64,000 nt of DNA from Arthrobacter rhizophilus (GCF_026241105.1 NZ_JAPFFT010000010.1:1-64000); one strand, 5' to 3'; shown: positions 7,678 to 18,443, numbered from the stretch's first letter. The notes: generated by a model not told the origin, from the letters alone. Program-made: numbers and translations.

Positions 7678-8597
7678 AGTCCTGTCCCCCCGTTGTCTTG
7701 AGCGGCGCCTTGTGCGTTGTCTGGCGCCTTGCTTCCGGTCGCGGCGGCGGCCGAGCCCGCCCCGGCGGCTTGGCGTTCCGCGAGTTTCCGCAGCCCCGCC
7801 TTCCGCGGAACCTTCACCAACTCCGGCCAACGTGGGCTCAGCATGTCCCCGAGTGTGACGCCGCGGAGCTTCCGGCCGAACAGCGGCAGGACCCACTCGT
7901 TTACCCAGCGGCGCTGACGACGTTCCCAATCTCGCAGTTTGAGGCGCTGCGGCGGTTCCCAATCCTTGGGAGAGAACTTATGCGGCACGCGGAGGTGATC
8001 CAGGACCTGCGCCGCCATGTATTTGTGTCCCGCTTTGGACATGTGGAGGCGGTCCGAGGCCCACATTCGGCGGTCGTGGTAGGCGTCAAGGCACCAATAG
8101 TCCACCAGCACGGCCCCGTACTTGGCCGCCAATTCGCGGACGCGTTCGTTGTAGAGTTCGTTCCGCTTCTTGAAGGGTTCCAGCACGGCCGAGACCTTGA
8201 CGTCGTACCCCGTGAACAGGACCAAAGTGGCTCCCGTCGCTGCGAGGCGAGCCACGAGTTTTTCGTATTCGGCCATGAGTTGGTCCATATCCGTGCCGAA
8301 GTCCAGGATGTCGTTGCCGCCGGCATAGAGCGTGATGAGCGTGGGCTCCATGGCCAGGGCCCGGTCCAACTGTTCCTCAACGATATGGCGGAGGCGCTTG
8401 CTCCGGACGGCAAGGTTGGCGTACTCCCAGCCAGGTTCAGCCTTGGCCAGTTTCTCGGCCACGCGGTCGGCCCAGCCCCGGACGCCGTTCGGGAGCGTCT
8501 TGTTCCGGTCCCCCACGCCCTCGGTGAAGGAATCGCCCAAGGCAACAAACCGCCGTCGTCCGGCCTGGTCAGCATGAAGCACGTTCCCAGCCACCAC
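7674..8597 (-). CDS. SGNH/GDSL-family hydrolase, copy 3
   Basis: This 307-aa paralogue has GDSFTEG (catalytic Ser23), AGGNDIL and SDRLHMSKAGH. It is longer than the other copies at the C terminus, which is rich in Ala and Gly and looks disordered. The start is a GTG; a second GTG a few codons in is possible. It is followed by copy 2 with a four-base overlap and lies 148 bases downstream of the jet operon, separated by a palindromic repeat. There is no evidence that it works with the Jet proteins. Confidence 0.9.
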   Translation of the reverse strand: MVAGNVLHADQAGRRRFVALGDSFTEGVGDRNKTLPNGVRGWADRVAEKLAKAEPGWEYANLAVRSKRLRHIVEEQLDRALAMEPTLITLYAGGNDILDFGTDMDQLMAEYEKLVARLAATGATLVLFTGYDVKVSAVLEPFKKRNELYNERVRELAAKYGAVLVDYWCLDAYHDRRMWASDRLHMSKAGHKYMAAQVLDHLRVPHKFSPKDWEPPQRLKLRDWERRQRRWVNEWVLPLFGRKLRGVTLGDMLSPRWPELVKVPRKAGLRKLAERQAAGAGSAAAATGSKAPDNAQGAAQDNGGTGL

Positions 8598-8648
8598 GCC
8601 AGCGTAACCCCGCCCGGTTGCCCGCCGGCAAAGCCCAGGTTAATTCGA

Positions 8649-8742
8649 CGCTCGCTCACCTATGGGGCCGTTTGGCCGAACGCTCGCTCACCTGATGTGA
8701 TCGAGCGTCCGCCGAAAACACGACAAAAGTGAGCGAGCGTCG
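8649..8742. repeat. dispersed palindromic intergenic repeat, copy A
   Basis: ACGCTCGCTCACCT occurs twice (8649-8662 and 8680-8693) and its complement GTGAGCGAGCGTC once (8730-8742), with a partial GATCGAGCGTC between. Folded, the arms form a stable hairpin between jetC and the SGNH genes. The same core GTGAGCGAGCGTC recurs at 52211-52223, so this is a dispersed intergenic element rather than a local accident. Confidence 0.75.
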
Positions 8743-8745
8743 GAG

Positions 8746-11700
8746 TTAGCGGAGCACGATGTCCACGGGGTTGGCCTCGGAACGCCATGCACCCGGAACC
8801 CCCGGGCCGCCGATCACGGGAGCCGTGAGCACGCCGGAGCGGTTGGTCCGTTTGTCGCGCAGGATTTCGGTGACTGAGCCAAGGTGCCGGGAAAGGTCGA
8901 TCACGTTCTCGGGCGCGGCCAGCAACAACTGGAAGCCGAACTCGTGCAGCGCCTTGATTCCCGCACCGGCGAATTCCTCCGAGGCCAGAACGAACGCCTC
9001 GTCCATCATCACCGTGCCGTAGGTCGTGAACCCCTGCTCGGCGATGCCCAGTTGGTAGCTCAGCGCCGCGGCCATGATGAACGCCGTGAATCGCTGCCGC
9101 TCGCCACCGGACATCGAGCCGGTGTCCGCGTGCATGTACACATCGGTCTTCTTGCCGCCCCGCGGGCCCTGGACGGACCGGTGCTCCTTGCACTGGATGA
9201 AAAGATGCCCACGGACATCCAGCACCTCGGCCCGCCAACGCCGGTCCTCCGGAGTTTGAGATCCGAGACGCTTGACGAGCGTTTCGAGCGACTTGTAGCG
9301 GTTGGTGAGTTCGACGTCGTCGTCCGCCTCGGGCGAGGCTGCGGCACCCGCCGCACGGGAGGGCCGCGTGTGACGCGTCTTCAACGCGTTGTGGATGGCG
9401 TCCTTGAACTGCTTCGCGGTGGCGGGCAGCGTCTGCTTGATGTCGAGTTCCAGGAAGCTTCCCTCATGGAAATTGACCTCGGACAGGATGCCGTTGAGGG
9501 GCAGGATGCGGCTGGTGATGGCGCGGCGTTCCTCGTCGAGCAGGTGCAGCAGCGTGCTGAACGATTCGTGCGTGCGCTGGTTGAAGAACTGCCGGAATTC
9601 GGCTTCCTGCGCGGGCAAGCCTTCGCTGACGATCTGGTGATAGCGGGACTCGAACTCCCCCGCTGCGCCGATGGAGGTGCCGTGGTCCGCGGAAATCGCG
9701 GTGCCCCATTCGCGCACGAAGCCTTCGAACATGCGCGTCAGCCGCTCGGCCAACGCCTGCCCGCGGGACTCTGCGGCGTGCAGCTCTGCCAAGAGCTTGC
9801 TCCGGACTTCCGCAGCCAGGGTGTCGAGTTCGTGGAGCTCGCTCACCTCGGCGAATGCGCTGAAGTACGGTTCGAGGGAAGTAACGGTAGTGCCCGACGG
9901 CGGCGCCTGGTCGAGGCGGTTGCGTGCGGCATCCAGGAGGGCATCAGCCGTGGTCATCTGATGGTCGAGGGTCTTGTATTCGCTCTGCAAAACCGCCGCC
10001 GACCCTGTGGAGGACTGGTGCTTTTCGCGCACGACCTCGATGTTTGCACGCAGGGGTTCCAAGTCGGCCTGCGCTGCCAGGGCATCTTTGAGCCGCTGTT
10101 CGATCTTCGCGAGCTCCTCGGCGGCCACCGCTGCCGAGACTTGTTCCCAACCACGCTCGTCGTCGGCAATGCGGCGCAGCGCCTCGAGTTGGCGCGTCAT
10201 GCCTTGGTGGGAATCCTCACGGCTTTGGGCGAGTTCGGCGGCCTTCGCAAGCTCGTTTTCGAGCTCGCCGACTTTCGCAGCCAGGAGTTCCAGCTTGGAA
10301 GCATTGTCGAAACCAAGAACGTAGTCCTGCCGGCTCGTAAAGCGGTCGTCCTTCTCCACGGTGTGCCTGTTGCGCTTGACCACACCGCCCAGGCTCAGGC
10401 CTTTGTCCAGCTTTGCGAGTTCGTCCGGGTCTTCCACACATGGGTATGCGAAATCGAGGGCGATCCGCTCGCGGATCCACTCTCCGGCTTCGGCATTAGC
10501 CCCCAAGGTGAGGAGGTTCAGCTTCGTCAGCAAGTCGGCGTCGGACACGTCCTCCACAGCCAAAGCGCCGCCCGCGAGGGGTTTGGAGACGTCCACTGCG
10601 CGCAGCGCGCCGCGGACGGTGTTGTCGTTGAGGTAGCGCGTGACGGCGGCGAAATGCTCCCCCGGAACCAGCAGCGTCGTTGCGAGGTTCCGCAAGGCAC
10701 GCTCGGCTGCGGGCCGCCACAGTTCCTCCCCCTCCGTGAGGTCGATCAGCTCGCCGCCGAACGGCATGCGGTCCTCGGGAACGCCGGTGGCTGCGGCGAT
10801 CGCGGCGCGGTTTTCAATGCTCGACGGCGGCAGCAGGGACTTGCGCGTCTTCAGAGAGACGAGTTCCTGCTGGGCTGCCGCGAGTTCACGCTTCTTGGTG
10901 GCGTGGCCGTCGAAGGCCTCGAAGCGTAGCTCTTTCAACGCTTCGGAATCGTCTTTGAGTTCGGCGGAACGGCTCGCGGCTTGCTCGTGGGCCCGCTCCC
11001 AGCCCGCAGCCGTCCACTCAAGGTTCAGCCCGGCGTCGGCCAATGCCTGACGGGCCGCTTCCTCCACTTGCTGGCGGAGCTTGAGGCCCACCCGCGCATT
11101 TTCCAGCGACTGCTCGATCGCCGAAATCGCGTTGCCGCCCTGGTTGTTGTAATCCGATTCGAGCTGGCGCAGCTCCTTGGCCAGGGAGTCCCTGACGCCC
11201 CGCTCGGCGCTGAGTTCCTTGGCCTTCGCCTGGGCGAGGTCTTTGAAACGGGCCAAAGTCTTGGCGTGGACCGTGACGGAAAGTTGCTGCTTGTAGGCGT
11301 CGAATTCCTCGCCGCTGAGTTCCCGGAGCCGGTTGGCCTCCAGTAACGACTGGGCATACTCCTTGTTCATTCCGGGCACGGGAGCGAGCTGATCGCGCTG
11401 CTGGCGAACGTCCTCCAGCCGCTGCCTAATGGACATGAGGTTGCTGAATTCCTCGACGACGTCGTCCGCGGCAGTCAGCGTCGCGGGTGCGTCGAGCACC
11501 TGGTCGCGGAAGAACGTGTTGACGCTTCCGCCGAGCCCCTTGCCCGCCTGGATGACCCGGAGAAGGGGAAGGGCCTGGTCCGAGTTGATACCCAGAAGTC
11601 GGCGGAAACGCTCCGCAAAGGCCTTGTGCACATCGAAGATCTGGGCATCCGGAAAGATGGTCTCCAGCGCGCCTTTTGTGAAACGCTTCTCGGCGATGCC

Positions 11701-12198
11701 CTCGATCGCGCCTAGGTCCAGGGGCTTGTTGTCAATCACGTAGAACCGGCCGACGCTGGATTCCGTGCCGTTCTTGGGCAGGTCAAACAGGGCCGAGATG
11801 GTGATCTTGGTACCGGCTGCGTTGTCGAACGTCAGTGCGACGGCGGACCACGTGGCACCAGGGCGCTGAAAGGCACTCGCTGAGCCCTCGCCCACGGCCT
11901 TGTCGCCCACCTTTCCACGCATGTACGTGAACGTGGTCCTCTTGTCCTCCACAGCCCCGCCAGCCCGCTGCGCGGCAGCCTCGTTTGAGCGCGGCCGCGC
12001 ATCGAAAACGCGGAGCATGGCATCGAACAACGTCGACTTCCCGACGCCCGAATTGCCCGTGAGCAGCGTGCCGTTGCGGTCCACGTGCATAGTGTGGGCG
12101 CCATGGAACGTGCCCCAGTTGACCACCTGGACCAAGGCAAGGCGCATCTGGCCCGGGTTGGTGAGTTCGCCGATCGGAAGCATGGTTGCAATGGTCAC
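8746..12198 (-). CDS. jetC: JetC/MksB-like SMC-type ATPase
   Basis: This 1150-aa protein is the SMC-like ATPase subunit of a Wadjet or MksBEF condensin. Walker A is GNSGVGKST (residues 48-56), the ABC signature is SGGERQR (1030-1036) and Walker B is TVMMDEAF (about 1062-1069). Long charged, coiled-coil-like stretches (about 300-450 and 640-800) flank a central hinge-like section. Dimers of such proteins extrude DNA loops. The GTG start overlaps the jetB stop (GTGA) and has AAGGAGG upstream. In complete Wadjet loci a jetD gene for a topoisomerase-like nuclease follows; here the next gene encodes an unrelated SGNH hydrolase. Without a JetD elsewhere it would act in DNA organisation rather than plasmid cleavage. 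Confidence 0.9.
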   Translation of the reverse strand: MTIATMLPIGELTNPGQMRLALVQVVNWGTFHGAHTMHVDRNGTLLTGNSGVGKSTLFDAMLRVFDARPRSNEAAAQRAGGAVEDKRTTFTYMRGKVGDKAVGEGSASAFQRPGATWSAVALTFDNAAGTKITISALFDLPKNGTESSVGRFYVIDNKPLDLGAIEGIAEKRFTKGALETIFPDAQIFDVHKAFAERFRRLLGINSDQALPLLRVIQAGKGLGGSVNTFFRDQVLDAPATLTAADDVVEEFSNLMSIRQRLEDVRQQRDQLAPVPGMNKEYAQSLLEANRLRELSGEEFDAYKQQLSVTVHAKTLARFKDLAQAKAKELSAERGVRDSLAKELRQLESDYNNQGGNAISAIEQSLENARVGLKLRQQVEEAARQALADAGLNLEWTAAGWERAHEQAASRSAELKDDSEALKELRFEAFDGHATKKRELAAAQQELVSLKTRKSLLPPSSIENRAAIAAATGVPEDRMPFGGELIDLTEGEELWRPAAERALRNLATTLLVPGEHFAAVTRYLNDNTVRGALRAVDVSKPLAGGALAVEDVSDADLLTKLNLLTLGANAEAGEWIRERIALDFAYPCVEDPDELAKLDKGLSLGGVVKRNRHTVEKDDRFTSRQDYVLGFDNASKLELLAAKVGELENELAKAAELAQSREDSHQGMTRQLEALRRIADDERGWEQVSAAVAAEELAKIEQRLKDALAAQADLEPLRANIEVVREKHQSSTGSAAVLQSEYKTLDHQMTTADALLDAARNRLDQAPPSGTTVTSLEPYFSAFAEVSELHELDTLAAEVRSKLLAELHAAESRGQALAERLTRMFEGFVREWGTAISADHGTSIGAAGEFESRYHQIVSEGLPAQEAEFRQFFNQRTHESFSTLLHLLDEERRAITSRILPLNGILSEVNFHEGSFLELDIKQTLPATAKQFKDAIHNALKTRHTRPSRAAGAAASPEADDDVELTNRYKSLETLVKRLGSQTPEDRRWRAEVLDVRGHLFIQCKEHRSVQGPRGGKKTDVYMHADTGSMSGGERQRFTAFIMAAALSYQLGIAEQGFTTYGTVMMDEAFVLASEEFAGAGIKALHEFGFQLLLAAPENVIDLSRHLGSVTEILRDKRTNRSGVLTAPVIGGPGVPGAWRSEANPVDIVLR

Positions 12199-13076
12199 TT
12201 GGCTGCCTCCTTCTCAAGCGAAGCCCCGCCGGAGCTGTGGTCACCTGTCGCGACGTCGTCATCGGGGACCTCGGGTGACTCGCCGTCGTCGTCCGTTTCT
12301 GTTAGTTCGATCAGGGGTTCGGTGCCTGATTCGTCGGCTGCTACGGCAATCAGCCCTTCGATCTGGGCCGGGATGTCGCCGATATTTTCGAAGGGGAGGG
12401 CTAGCGGGAGGGCCTTGGAGATCGCGAAGGTGTCTTCGATGCCCGTCGCCAGGAGGAGTTGGCGGGCTAGGAGCTTCGTGACGGTGCGGTTGACGACGTC
12501 GGTGTCGCGGAGGGCGTCTTGTTGGCCGGATGGCTGGTAATGGGCCACGAGTTCGGCAATCTCTTCGCGGGTGATGACGGGATCGGTCTGGGCCGTGGCG
12601 TGGCGGTCCAGGAGGAGCCTCAGTCGCAGCAGCACGATGGTCTCGACACGGCTCAACGCGCGTTGTTGGCGAAGGATGCTCGAACGGGCGCTGCCGCCGA
12701 TGGCTTCCGGATCAACGGGCCGGAGCACCGCGATCTTCCGTTCGTGGTCAAGCTGCAGGTTCAGGAAGAGCTCCGAGAGCCTGCTTCGGAGAATCACTTG
12801 GTTGTCCAGGAGGGTGGTCCAGAGCTTTTCGTCGCGGCCGCCGTCGATATACGGCCCCTTGAGCAGCCGCACGAGGGCCTGACGGACCTTCATGGGCAGC
12901 ACGCCGGTATCGCCCGGGAACAGCGCCGCGCCGTCAACAAACGTGTCGCGAGGAGTGACGCGGAAAGGATCCGAGCGGACATGTCCATCCTGCGAAGGTC
13001 CGGACTGGACATGCTGCGTTATGTCCACTCCTTGCTCCGGAGAGGGGGCATGCTCGGTGGGGTGGGCGTCAGTCAT
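12195..13076 (-). CDS. jetB: JetB/MksE-like subunit (DUF4194)
   Basis: This 293-aa protein matches the DUF4194 subunit (JetB, the KITE-type MksE partner) of Wadjet/MksBEF complexes by its position and by the core [23 protein letters not shown] with following winged-helix segments. Both ends are acidic and probably disordered. Its start overlaps the jetA end by eight bases and its stop overlaps the jetC GTG by four, so the three subunits are translationally coupled. It bridges the kleisin JetA and the ATPase. Confidence 0.88.
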   Translation of the reverse strand: MTDAHPTEHAPSPEQGVDITQHVQSGPSQDGHVRSDPFRVTPRDTFVDGAALFPGDTGVLPMKVRQALVRLLKGPYIDGGRDEKLWTTLLDNQVILRSRLSELFLNLQLDHERKIAVLRPVDPEAIGGSARSSILRQQRALSRVETIVLLRLRLLLDRHATAQTDPVITREEIAELVAHYQPSGQQDALRDTDVVNRTVTKLLARQLLLATGIEDTFAISKALPLALPFENIGDIPAQIEGLIAVAADESGTEPLIELTETDDDGESPEVPDDDVATGDHSSGGASLEKEAAK

Positions 13077-14526
13077 CGGAATCCTTTGTCAGGGTCACGA
13101 GGGGCAGGTACGCGGTGCGCGTGCTGCCGTCGATTTGTTCGAAGTCGATGTCTTCCCACGCAGCCCGGTCAAACGACGCACCGCTGTGCAGCGCTTCGGA
13201 CAGGAGGGCCCGGACTGTGTTGATGTGCCGTTCTTCCTCCGGGAGGTTGGTCCAAGCCTCCGCCAGCGTGGCGGCGCCTGCCATGGCGGCGCGGACGACG
13301 GCGGGCCTCGCCTTCGCGGAGCGCAGCGACCTGACGCGGTCCGAATCGCTGAAGGCAATGGGATCGGCGAGCTTGGGAGGCGCCGCGAACTCATCCGGAT
13401 CGAAGAGCTTGACCATGGCGACTGATTCGAATCCCGCATTGAACAGCACCGGTCCGCGGACCAGGCTGGGACGGTCGCGTTCGTAGGGCATGGAGCGGAT
13501 CGCTTGCTCGGCCTCGCGCAAGACCTGCCTGAGCCGGACCGACTGACGGATGTCATCGCTTTGGATGTAGTTGTTCAGGCTCTCCGAAAGCCGGCCGTAG
13601 ATGCGCTGGATCTGGCTGTGCTGCGCACGAAGTTCCGCCACGAGGTTCTTGAGGGTTTCCCGGTCCTCATGGCTGAGGTCGTCGGCAAACTGACGGCTCA
13701 ACACGTCACCGATCGCCGAACGGAAGCGCAACTGTTGCTGCGGATCCTCAAGGAACGCAGTGAAGGAGCGGAAGGTGCGGCCTTCGGGACTCTGCCGCAA
13801 GCGTTTGTCAGCCTCCAGGACCTGCGCCATGGTGGCGCCCTTGCTGAGGGATTCCTCGATGATCTGGTTGCGGAGCTCACCGACCAGTTCCTCGATGCGG
13901 TCGCGCATTTTTTTGTAGTCCGCGGGCAGGCTTGCCGCCAGGTCCAGGATGTTCCCTGCAGCTTCGACGGCTTCTTCGTCATCCAGGAGACCATCAAAGT
14001 CGCCGGAACTAATGTCTTCGATCAGCTGCTGACGCTCTTGAATCTCCTCCGAGAGGGACTCCAGGCGGGCGCTTTGGTCCGGATTGGTCTCGTTGGCGAG
14101 CTTTTCGACGTCGCCCAACAGCGTTCCGAGCCGCGAACCGTTGAGGGTGGAGCGTTCGCTGGAGAGACTATCGAGGAAAGCAAGGACGCGTGCGGCAGGC
14201 TCGGTGATTTCGTAGACGATCTGGCCGGACTGGCTGCGACGGGTCAGGAACTGCTTGCGGGTCCATTCGTCGGCAAACGCCTTGCCGCTCGCCTGCCCTC
14301 CCAGCCCGGGATCCTGCCTCCGGAGCTGCTCGAGGAAGGCGTCGACGTCGGCGTGGAACTCTTCAAGCGGAAGCTGCGGTCTTGTGCGGGTGAAGGACGC
14401 TTGGAGTACCGCGATGACCCACGGGGCCGAGCGTGTGAGAGCCCATGCGGGGCCCTTGGTGAGAAGCTCGAGGTCCCTGAGCCGTGCGCTAATGGCATCG
14501 GCTGAGGACATTGCTGAGCGGGACAC
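13069..14526 (-). CDS. jetA: JetA/MksF-like kleisin subunit (DUF3375)
   Basis: This 485-aa protein is the DUF3375 kleisin-like subunit that opens Wadjet-type operons. Visible marks are the N-terminal winged-helix region (residues 12-125, with [20 protein letters not shown]), long helical stretches through about 330, and the C-terminal [16 protein letters not shown]. The start is a GTG with AAGGAGAG five bases upstream, a strong match. It is first in the operon, and the promoter must lie in the divergent 246-base gap before 14773. It closes the ATPase ring around DNA. Confidence 0.88.
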   Translation of the reverse strand: MSRSAMSSADAISARLRDLELLTKGPAWALTRSAPWVIAVLQASFTRTRPQLPLEEFHADVDAFLEQLRRQDPGLGGQASGKAFADEWTRKQFLTRRSQSGQIVYEITEPAARVLAFLDSLSSERSTLNGSRLGTLLGDVEKLANETNPDQSARLESLSEEIQERQQLIEDISSGDFDGLLDDEEAVEAAGNILDLAASLPADYKKMRDRIEELVGELRNQIIEESLSKGATMAQVLEADKRLRQSPEGRTFRSFTAFLEDPQQQLRFRSAIGDVLSRQFADDLSHEDRETLKNLVAELRAQHSQIQRIYGRLSESLNNYIQSDDIRQSVRLRQVLREAEQAIRSMPYERDRPSLVRGPVLFNAGFESVAMVKLFDPDEFAAPPKLADPIAFSDSDRVRSLRSAKARPAVVRAAMAGAATLAEAWTNLPEEERHINTVRALLSEALHSGASFDRAAWEDIDFEQIDGSTRTAYLPLVTLTKDSDD

Positions 14527-14772
14527 TTACTCTCCTTCAGCTGCCGCGGAACCTGTTGGCAGCGGAAATCCCGAAAACTGCCCCGTACAAGGTTAACGCA
14601 GGGTGCGTCGCAACCCTTCCGTGATCTACCTAGCGGTAGGGTTTCGATCGCGTATCAACACGCATGGCGGCCGGTGTTGTTGCTAGCTGAACTGCCGATG
14701 TCGCCCCTAGTGTCGTCTCCAACGACTTCGACATTCCGACGTCGGCTTTGGCAGCGTTGCGGAGGGGACCCA

Positions 14773-15075
14773 ATGCAGTTCGACCTTACGACTATGGACA
14801 CCAGCACCTACGTTTTCGGCGGCACACTGGTCCTAGGCCTGGTTCTGGCGGCCTTCATCGTGGTAGCCGCCATGGCCACTCTCGCGTTGGTCGGGGCGGC
14901 GAGCCTGGCTTGGTTAACCGTGAAGAACGTGCTGGGCGGCCTGGTCCACGGCATCAATTTCGCGTGGGATCAGCTGGTCCACCAGGCCGGCAAGGTCGAG
15001 CTGCCAGTGGAATTCCCATCGCAACCCTCCCCTAGCACAGGTACCTACCCGCGGGTAGCATTGAGGGACAGCTGA
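14773..15075 (+). CDS. small hypothetical membrane protein
   Basis: This 100-aa protein has one or two hydrophobic helices (about residues 10-50, including YVFGGTLVLGLVLAAFIVVAA) and a polar Pro/Ser/Thr-rich tail. I recognise no family. I chose the ATG at 14773, since GGAGGGG lies just before it; a GTG 33 codons upstream is less likely. Its architecture (N-terminal hairpin, polar tail) resembles in outline the larger protein at 17724. It lies divergent from the jet operon and 64 bases before the acyl-CoA dehydrogenase. Confidence 0.6.
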   Translation: MQFDLTTMDTSTYVFGGTLVLGLVLAAFIVVAAMATLALVGAASLAWLTVKNVLGGLVHGINFAWDQLVHQAGKVELPVEFPSQPSPSTGTYPRVALRDS

Positions 15076-15139
15076 AGGGTCCCCCACCCGAGGCGGATCC
15101 TGGGCTCGAACCGGCACAACCGGCAAGAGGAGCCTTCCT

Positions 15140-17092
15140 ATGACCTCCGCCACTGACAACAAGAGCACCGACGTCACAGCGGCAGAAGCCCGCGCCGTCG
15201 CCGAGGCCGCCCGCGAAACCGAATGGAACCGCCCAAGTTTTGCCAAAGGGCTGTATCTGGGCGATTTCGATCTTGGGCTGATCCACCCTTGGCCACAAGC
15301 AAGAGCCGAAGACGTAGAGCGCGGCGAAGAGTTCATGGCGAAGTTGACGGAGTTCTGCGGCACCATGTCCGGCCGCATGATCGAGCGCGATGCCAAGATC
15401 CCGGACGAATACCTCGCTGGCCTCACCGAGCTGGGCGTATTCGGCATGAAGATTCCGCGCGAGTACGGCGGCTTGGGCCTGTCGCTGGTCTACTACGGAA
15501 GAGCCTTGGCTCTCCTGGGATCAGTCCATCCGAGCCTCGGCGCGCTGCTTTCGGCCCACCAATCCATCGGCGTCCCGGAGCCGGTCAAGGTCTTCGGCAC
15601 GCCCGAACAAAAGCAGGAGTACCTGCCGCGTTGCGCCGCCGGCGCCATCACGGCTTTCCTGCTGACAGAGCCCGACGTCGGCAGCGACCCCGCCCGGATG
15701 GGCTGCACTGCAGTGCCAAGCGACGACGGCGAGTCCTACCTTTTGGACGGCGTGAAACTTTGGACCACCAACGGCGTCATTGCCGAGCTGGTGGTGGTCA
15801 TGGCGGTTGTTCCGGCCCGCACGGGCCCCGACGGCACGGTCGTGAAGGGCGGCATCACAGCGTTCGTGGTGGAAATGGACTCCCCCGGCATCACTGTCGA
15901 GAACCGCAATTCCTTCATGGGCCTGCGCGGCATCGAGAACGGCGTGACCCGCTTCCACCAAGTTCGGGTACCGGCAGCCAACAGGCTAGGCCGGGAGGGC
16001 CAAGGGCTCAAGATCGCGCTCACGACCCTCAACACGGGCCGTCTCTCCATCCCCGGACTATGCGTGGCCGCGGGCAAGTGGTCGCTGAAGATCGCCCGCG
16101 AATGGTCCAACGCCCGCACCCAATGGGGACGTCCGGTCGGAAAACATGAGGCCGTCGGCAAGAAGATCGCCTTTATCGCCGCCACCACTTTTGCCCTCGA
16201 AGCCGTCTTTGAGCTCTCCGCCGAAATGGCCGACGCCGGGCAGAAGGATGTGCGGATCGAGGCCGCCCTGGCCAAGCTTTGGTCCACTGAGCTGAGCTAC
16301 ACGGTGGCTGACGAGCTGGTGCAGATCCGTGGTGGCCGTGGCTTTGAGACGGCTGATTCCCTTGAAGCCCGGGGGGAACGCGCGGTGGCTGCTGAGCAAC
16401 TGCTGCGGGACATGCGCATCAACCGGATCTTTGAAGGCTCGTCCGAGATCATGCGCCTGCTCATCGCCCGCGAAGCCGTCGACGCCCACCTTTCGGCAGC
16501 GGGCGAGCTCGCTTCCGCGGACGCGACCCTGCAGGAGAAGGCGCGTGCCGCCGTCGGCGCCTCAGGTTTTTACGCAAAGTGGCTTCCCAAGCTCGTGGCC
16601 GGAGCCGGAATGGACCCCCGTTCCTATGGTGAGTTTGGGCGCTTGGCGAAGCAATTGCGGTATGTGGAACGGGCTTCCCGAAGGCTCGCCCGGCAGACGT
16701 TCTACGGGATGGGCCGCTGGCAGGCGAGGCTCGAGTACAAGCAAGCCTTCCTCGGCAGGATTGTGGATATCGGAGCAGAGTTGTTTGCCATGGCGGCGTG
16801 CTGCTCACGGGCCGAAATGCTGCTGCAGACCTCACCTGAACAAGGCGCGGCGGCCTACGAACTTGCCGAGGCCTTTTGCGAGCAAGCCCGGATACGCGTG
16901 GACGGGTACTTCGAGCAGTTGTGGCGGAACACCGACGATGTCGATCACGAGTTGTCATCGAACGTCTTGGCGGGCGACTACGCCTGGCTCGAGGCCGGAA
17001 TCTTGGATCAGTCCGAAGGTACAGGCCCATGGATCGCCGATGCCTCCCCTGGAGCGTCATCGAAGGAGAGCCTGCACCGGAAGTACCGCTGA
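15140..17092 (+). CDS. acyl-CoA dehydrogenase, long form
   Basis: This 650-aa flavoenzyme catalyses alpha,beta-dehydrogenation of acyl-CoA in beta-oxidation or branched-chain degradation. The family signatures are visible: LTEPDVGSDPARM (about 177-190), WTTNG before the FAD-binding sheet, and RIFEGSSEIMR (about 430-440), where the first glutamate is the usual catalytic base. It carries about 200 extra residues after the normal end, as in very-long-chain acyl-CoA dehydrogenases. Its ATG has AGGAGCC upstream. No other beta-oxidation gene is adjacent, so its substrate cannot be inferred. Confidence 0.9.
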   Translation: MTSATDNKSTDVTAAEARAVAEAARETEWNRPSFAKGLYLGDFDLGLIHPWPQARAEDVERGEEFMAKLTEFCGTMSGRMIERDAKIPDEYLAGLTELGVFGMKIPREYGGLGLSLVYYGRALALLGSVHPSLGALLSAHQSIGVPEPVKVFGTPEQKQEYLPRCAAGAITAFLLTEPDVGSDPARMGCTAVPSDDGESYLLDGVKLWTTNGVIAELVVVMAVVPARTGPDGTVVKGGITAFVVEMDSPGITVENRNSFMGLRGIENGVTRFHQVRVPAANRLGREGQGLKIALTTLNTGRLSIPGLCVAAGKWSLKIAREWSNARTQWGRPVGKHEAVGKKIAFIAATTFALEAVFELSAEMADAGQKDVRIEAALAKLWSTELSYTVADELVQIRGGRGFETADSLEARGERAVAAEQLLRDMRINRIFEGSSEIMRLLIAREAVDAHLSAAGELASADATLQEKARAAVGASGFYAKWLPKLVAGAGMDPRSYGEFGRLAKQLRYVERASRRLARQTFYGMGRWQARLEYKQAFLGRIVDIGAELFAMAACCSRAEMLLQTSPEQGAAAYELAEAFCEQARIRVDGYFEQLWRNTDDVDHELSSNVLAGDYAWLEAGILDQSEGTGPWIADASPGASSKESLHRKYR

Positions 17093-17125
17093 GGCTCGCT
17101 GCTGATCGAGGCAGCCCGGAAAGAG

Positions 17126-17530
17126 CTAGCCGACGTCGCCGTCGAGGTAGTACCAGCGGCGGTCAATCCGCACGAAGCGGCTGTTTTCGCGCTGGACCCC
17201 GCGTTCGCCGTCGGAACGGTAGTGCGCCGCGAACTCGACCGATCCTTCAAGGTCCAAGGGACCGCCGTGGCGCGTTGCCAGGATGTCCAGCCGCCGCCAC
17301 TCAATATCCGGGTCCAAGTCCAGTGCCGCCGGGCGCGTGTCCGGGTGCCACGTGCGCAGAAGGTAGTCCCTGTCAAGGACCACGAAGGCCGAGTAGCGGG
17401 CACGCATGAGCTGCGCAGCCGTGGGCGCGTCGGCCTCCCCGCGATGGAAACGTCCGCAACACCCGGCGTACTGCTCCCCGGACAGGCAAGGGCAGGTGCC
17501 GTGGCGGAGTCGAGCGGAATCGAGTGGCAT
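17126..17530 (-). CDS. YchJ-family SEC-C metal-binding protein
   Basis: This 134-aa protein starts with a SEC-C type motif, CPCLSGEQYAGCCGRFH, expected to bind zinc through its cysteines and a histidine. A YchJ-type NTF2-like domain follows (RARYSAFVVLDRDYLLRTWHP and later EFAAHYR, YYLDGDVG). It is full length for the UPF0225/YchJ family, whose function is not established. It is convergent with the acyl-CoA dehydrogenase gene. Confidence 0.88.
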   Translation of the reverse strand: MPLDSARLRHGTCPCLSGEQYAGCCGRFHRGEADAPTAAQLMRARYSAFVVLDRDYLLRTWHPDTRPAALDLDPDIEWRRLDILATRHGGPLDLEGSVEFAAHYRSDGERGVQRENSRFVRIDRRWYYLDGDVG

Positions 17531-17723
17531 TGACGCCCTATCTGGACTGAATGGTGAGAGCTAGGCAACAAATTTTGTCACACCAGATAACAGCTTCGAT
17601 ACAACCTAGGCGAGGCGGAGTTTGACGGATGATTCATCCAGATTTCGCCCGTAGGCTAGGAGACATGCCCGCGGACCGAACGGTTGCGGCATCCACCTCA
17701 CAACTCTGGCTCGGGGAGGCTAC

Positions 17724-18443
17724 GTGGAGGATCCAACAACACTGGCCCTCAATCTGACCTTTTTCGGCACGCTCGGACTCGCCTCGATCATGTTCCTTGC
17801 TTTGGGCTTCTTGATGGTTGTCACCTTGGTGCTGGCCGGCGTCGTGAAGTTGCTCTCGATCATCCTTCTCGCCATGGTGGGGATCTTTCCGAAGCGCGAT
17901 ACGGTCCGGGTTGTGCACCTGCCGCCGAGGCCTCGGCGCGTCCCAGCCCTGGCGGAGTCTGGGGAATCGACGACGGCGGAAGCCAACTCCCTGGGGACGG
18001 GTGCGGTTGCCCCCGAGAAACCGCGCCCTGGAGTCCTCAGGACCACCAAGTTGCTGTGGTCCGCGGGATGGACTGCTTTCCGGACCTTCCCTTGGAAGTC
18101 GCTCGTGAATCCACGGACGTGGCCCAAGCCCGCGCAGGTCAAGGCCGGAATCGCAACTGCTGCCGCGGCCGTGGCCACAACCCAGGCCAAGGAACATCCC
18201 TTCGTGGTTGCGGTAAAGCCGGATCCGCCGGTCCTGAACAGTCAATGGGCGGCCGCCGTTGCCGAGGCTGACGCCCGGGCCGCGGCTCGGGAGGCTGAAC
18301 ACGCACAAGACGCGCCTGCCCAAGAGGCAACGCCTCACGAGAATGCCACGCCGGTCCGCGAACGCCAAGAAGACCCGCATGGAGGCAAGCCGGTCTCATC
18401 CGGACGAGTGACAGCCTCCGCAGGCGCCCGCCCCCGAGCGTAG
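17724..18443 (+). CDS. hypothetical membrane protein with long polar tail
   Basis: This 239-aa protein has two hydrophobic helices at the N terminus (about residues 10-55) and then a long Ala/Pro/Glu/Arg-rich tail, probably disordered and cytoplasmic. I do not recognise a family. The start is a GTG (17724) preceded by GGAGGCTAC. It stands alone between convergent neighbours and is followed by an inverted repeat. The codon pattern looks like its neighbours, so I take it as real. Confidence 0.6.
   Translation: MEDPTTLALNLTFFGTLGLASIMFLALGFLMVVTLVLAGVVKLLSIILLAMVGIFPKRDTVRVVHLPPRPRRVPALAESGESTTAEANSLGTGAVAPEKPRPGVLRTTKLLWSAGWTAFRTFPWKSLVNPRTWPKPAQVKAGIATAAAAVATTQAKEHPFVVAVKPDPPVLNSQWAAAVAEADARAAAREAEHAQDAPAQEATPHENATPVRERQEDPHGGKPVSSGRVTASAGARPRA

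Noticed and set aside
8649..8742. Repeats near jetC considered as a CRISPR array.
   Set aside because: The units are inverted rather than regularly spaced direct repeats, there are no unique spacers of even length and no cas gene nearby.
8598..8745. Gap after jetC searched for a jetD gene.
   Set aside because: Only 148 bases of palindromic repeat lie there, far too short for JetD on either strand.
8884..10929. A 681-residue forward-strand frame opposite jetC.
   Set aside because: It is the shadow of the SMC-type ATPase gene, which has clear motifs on the reverse strand.
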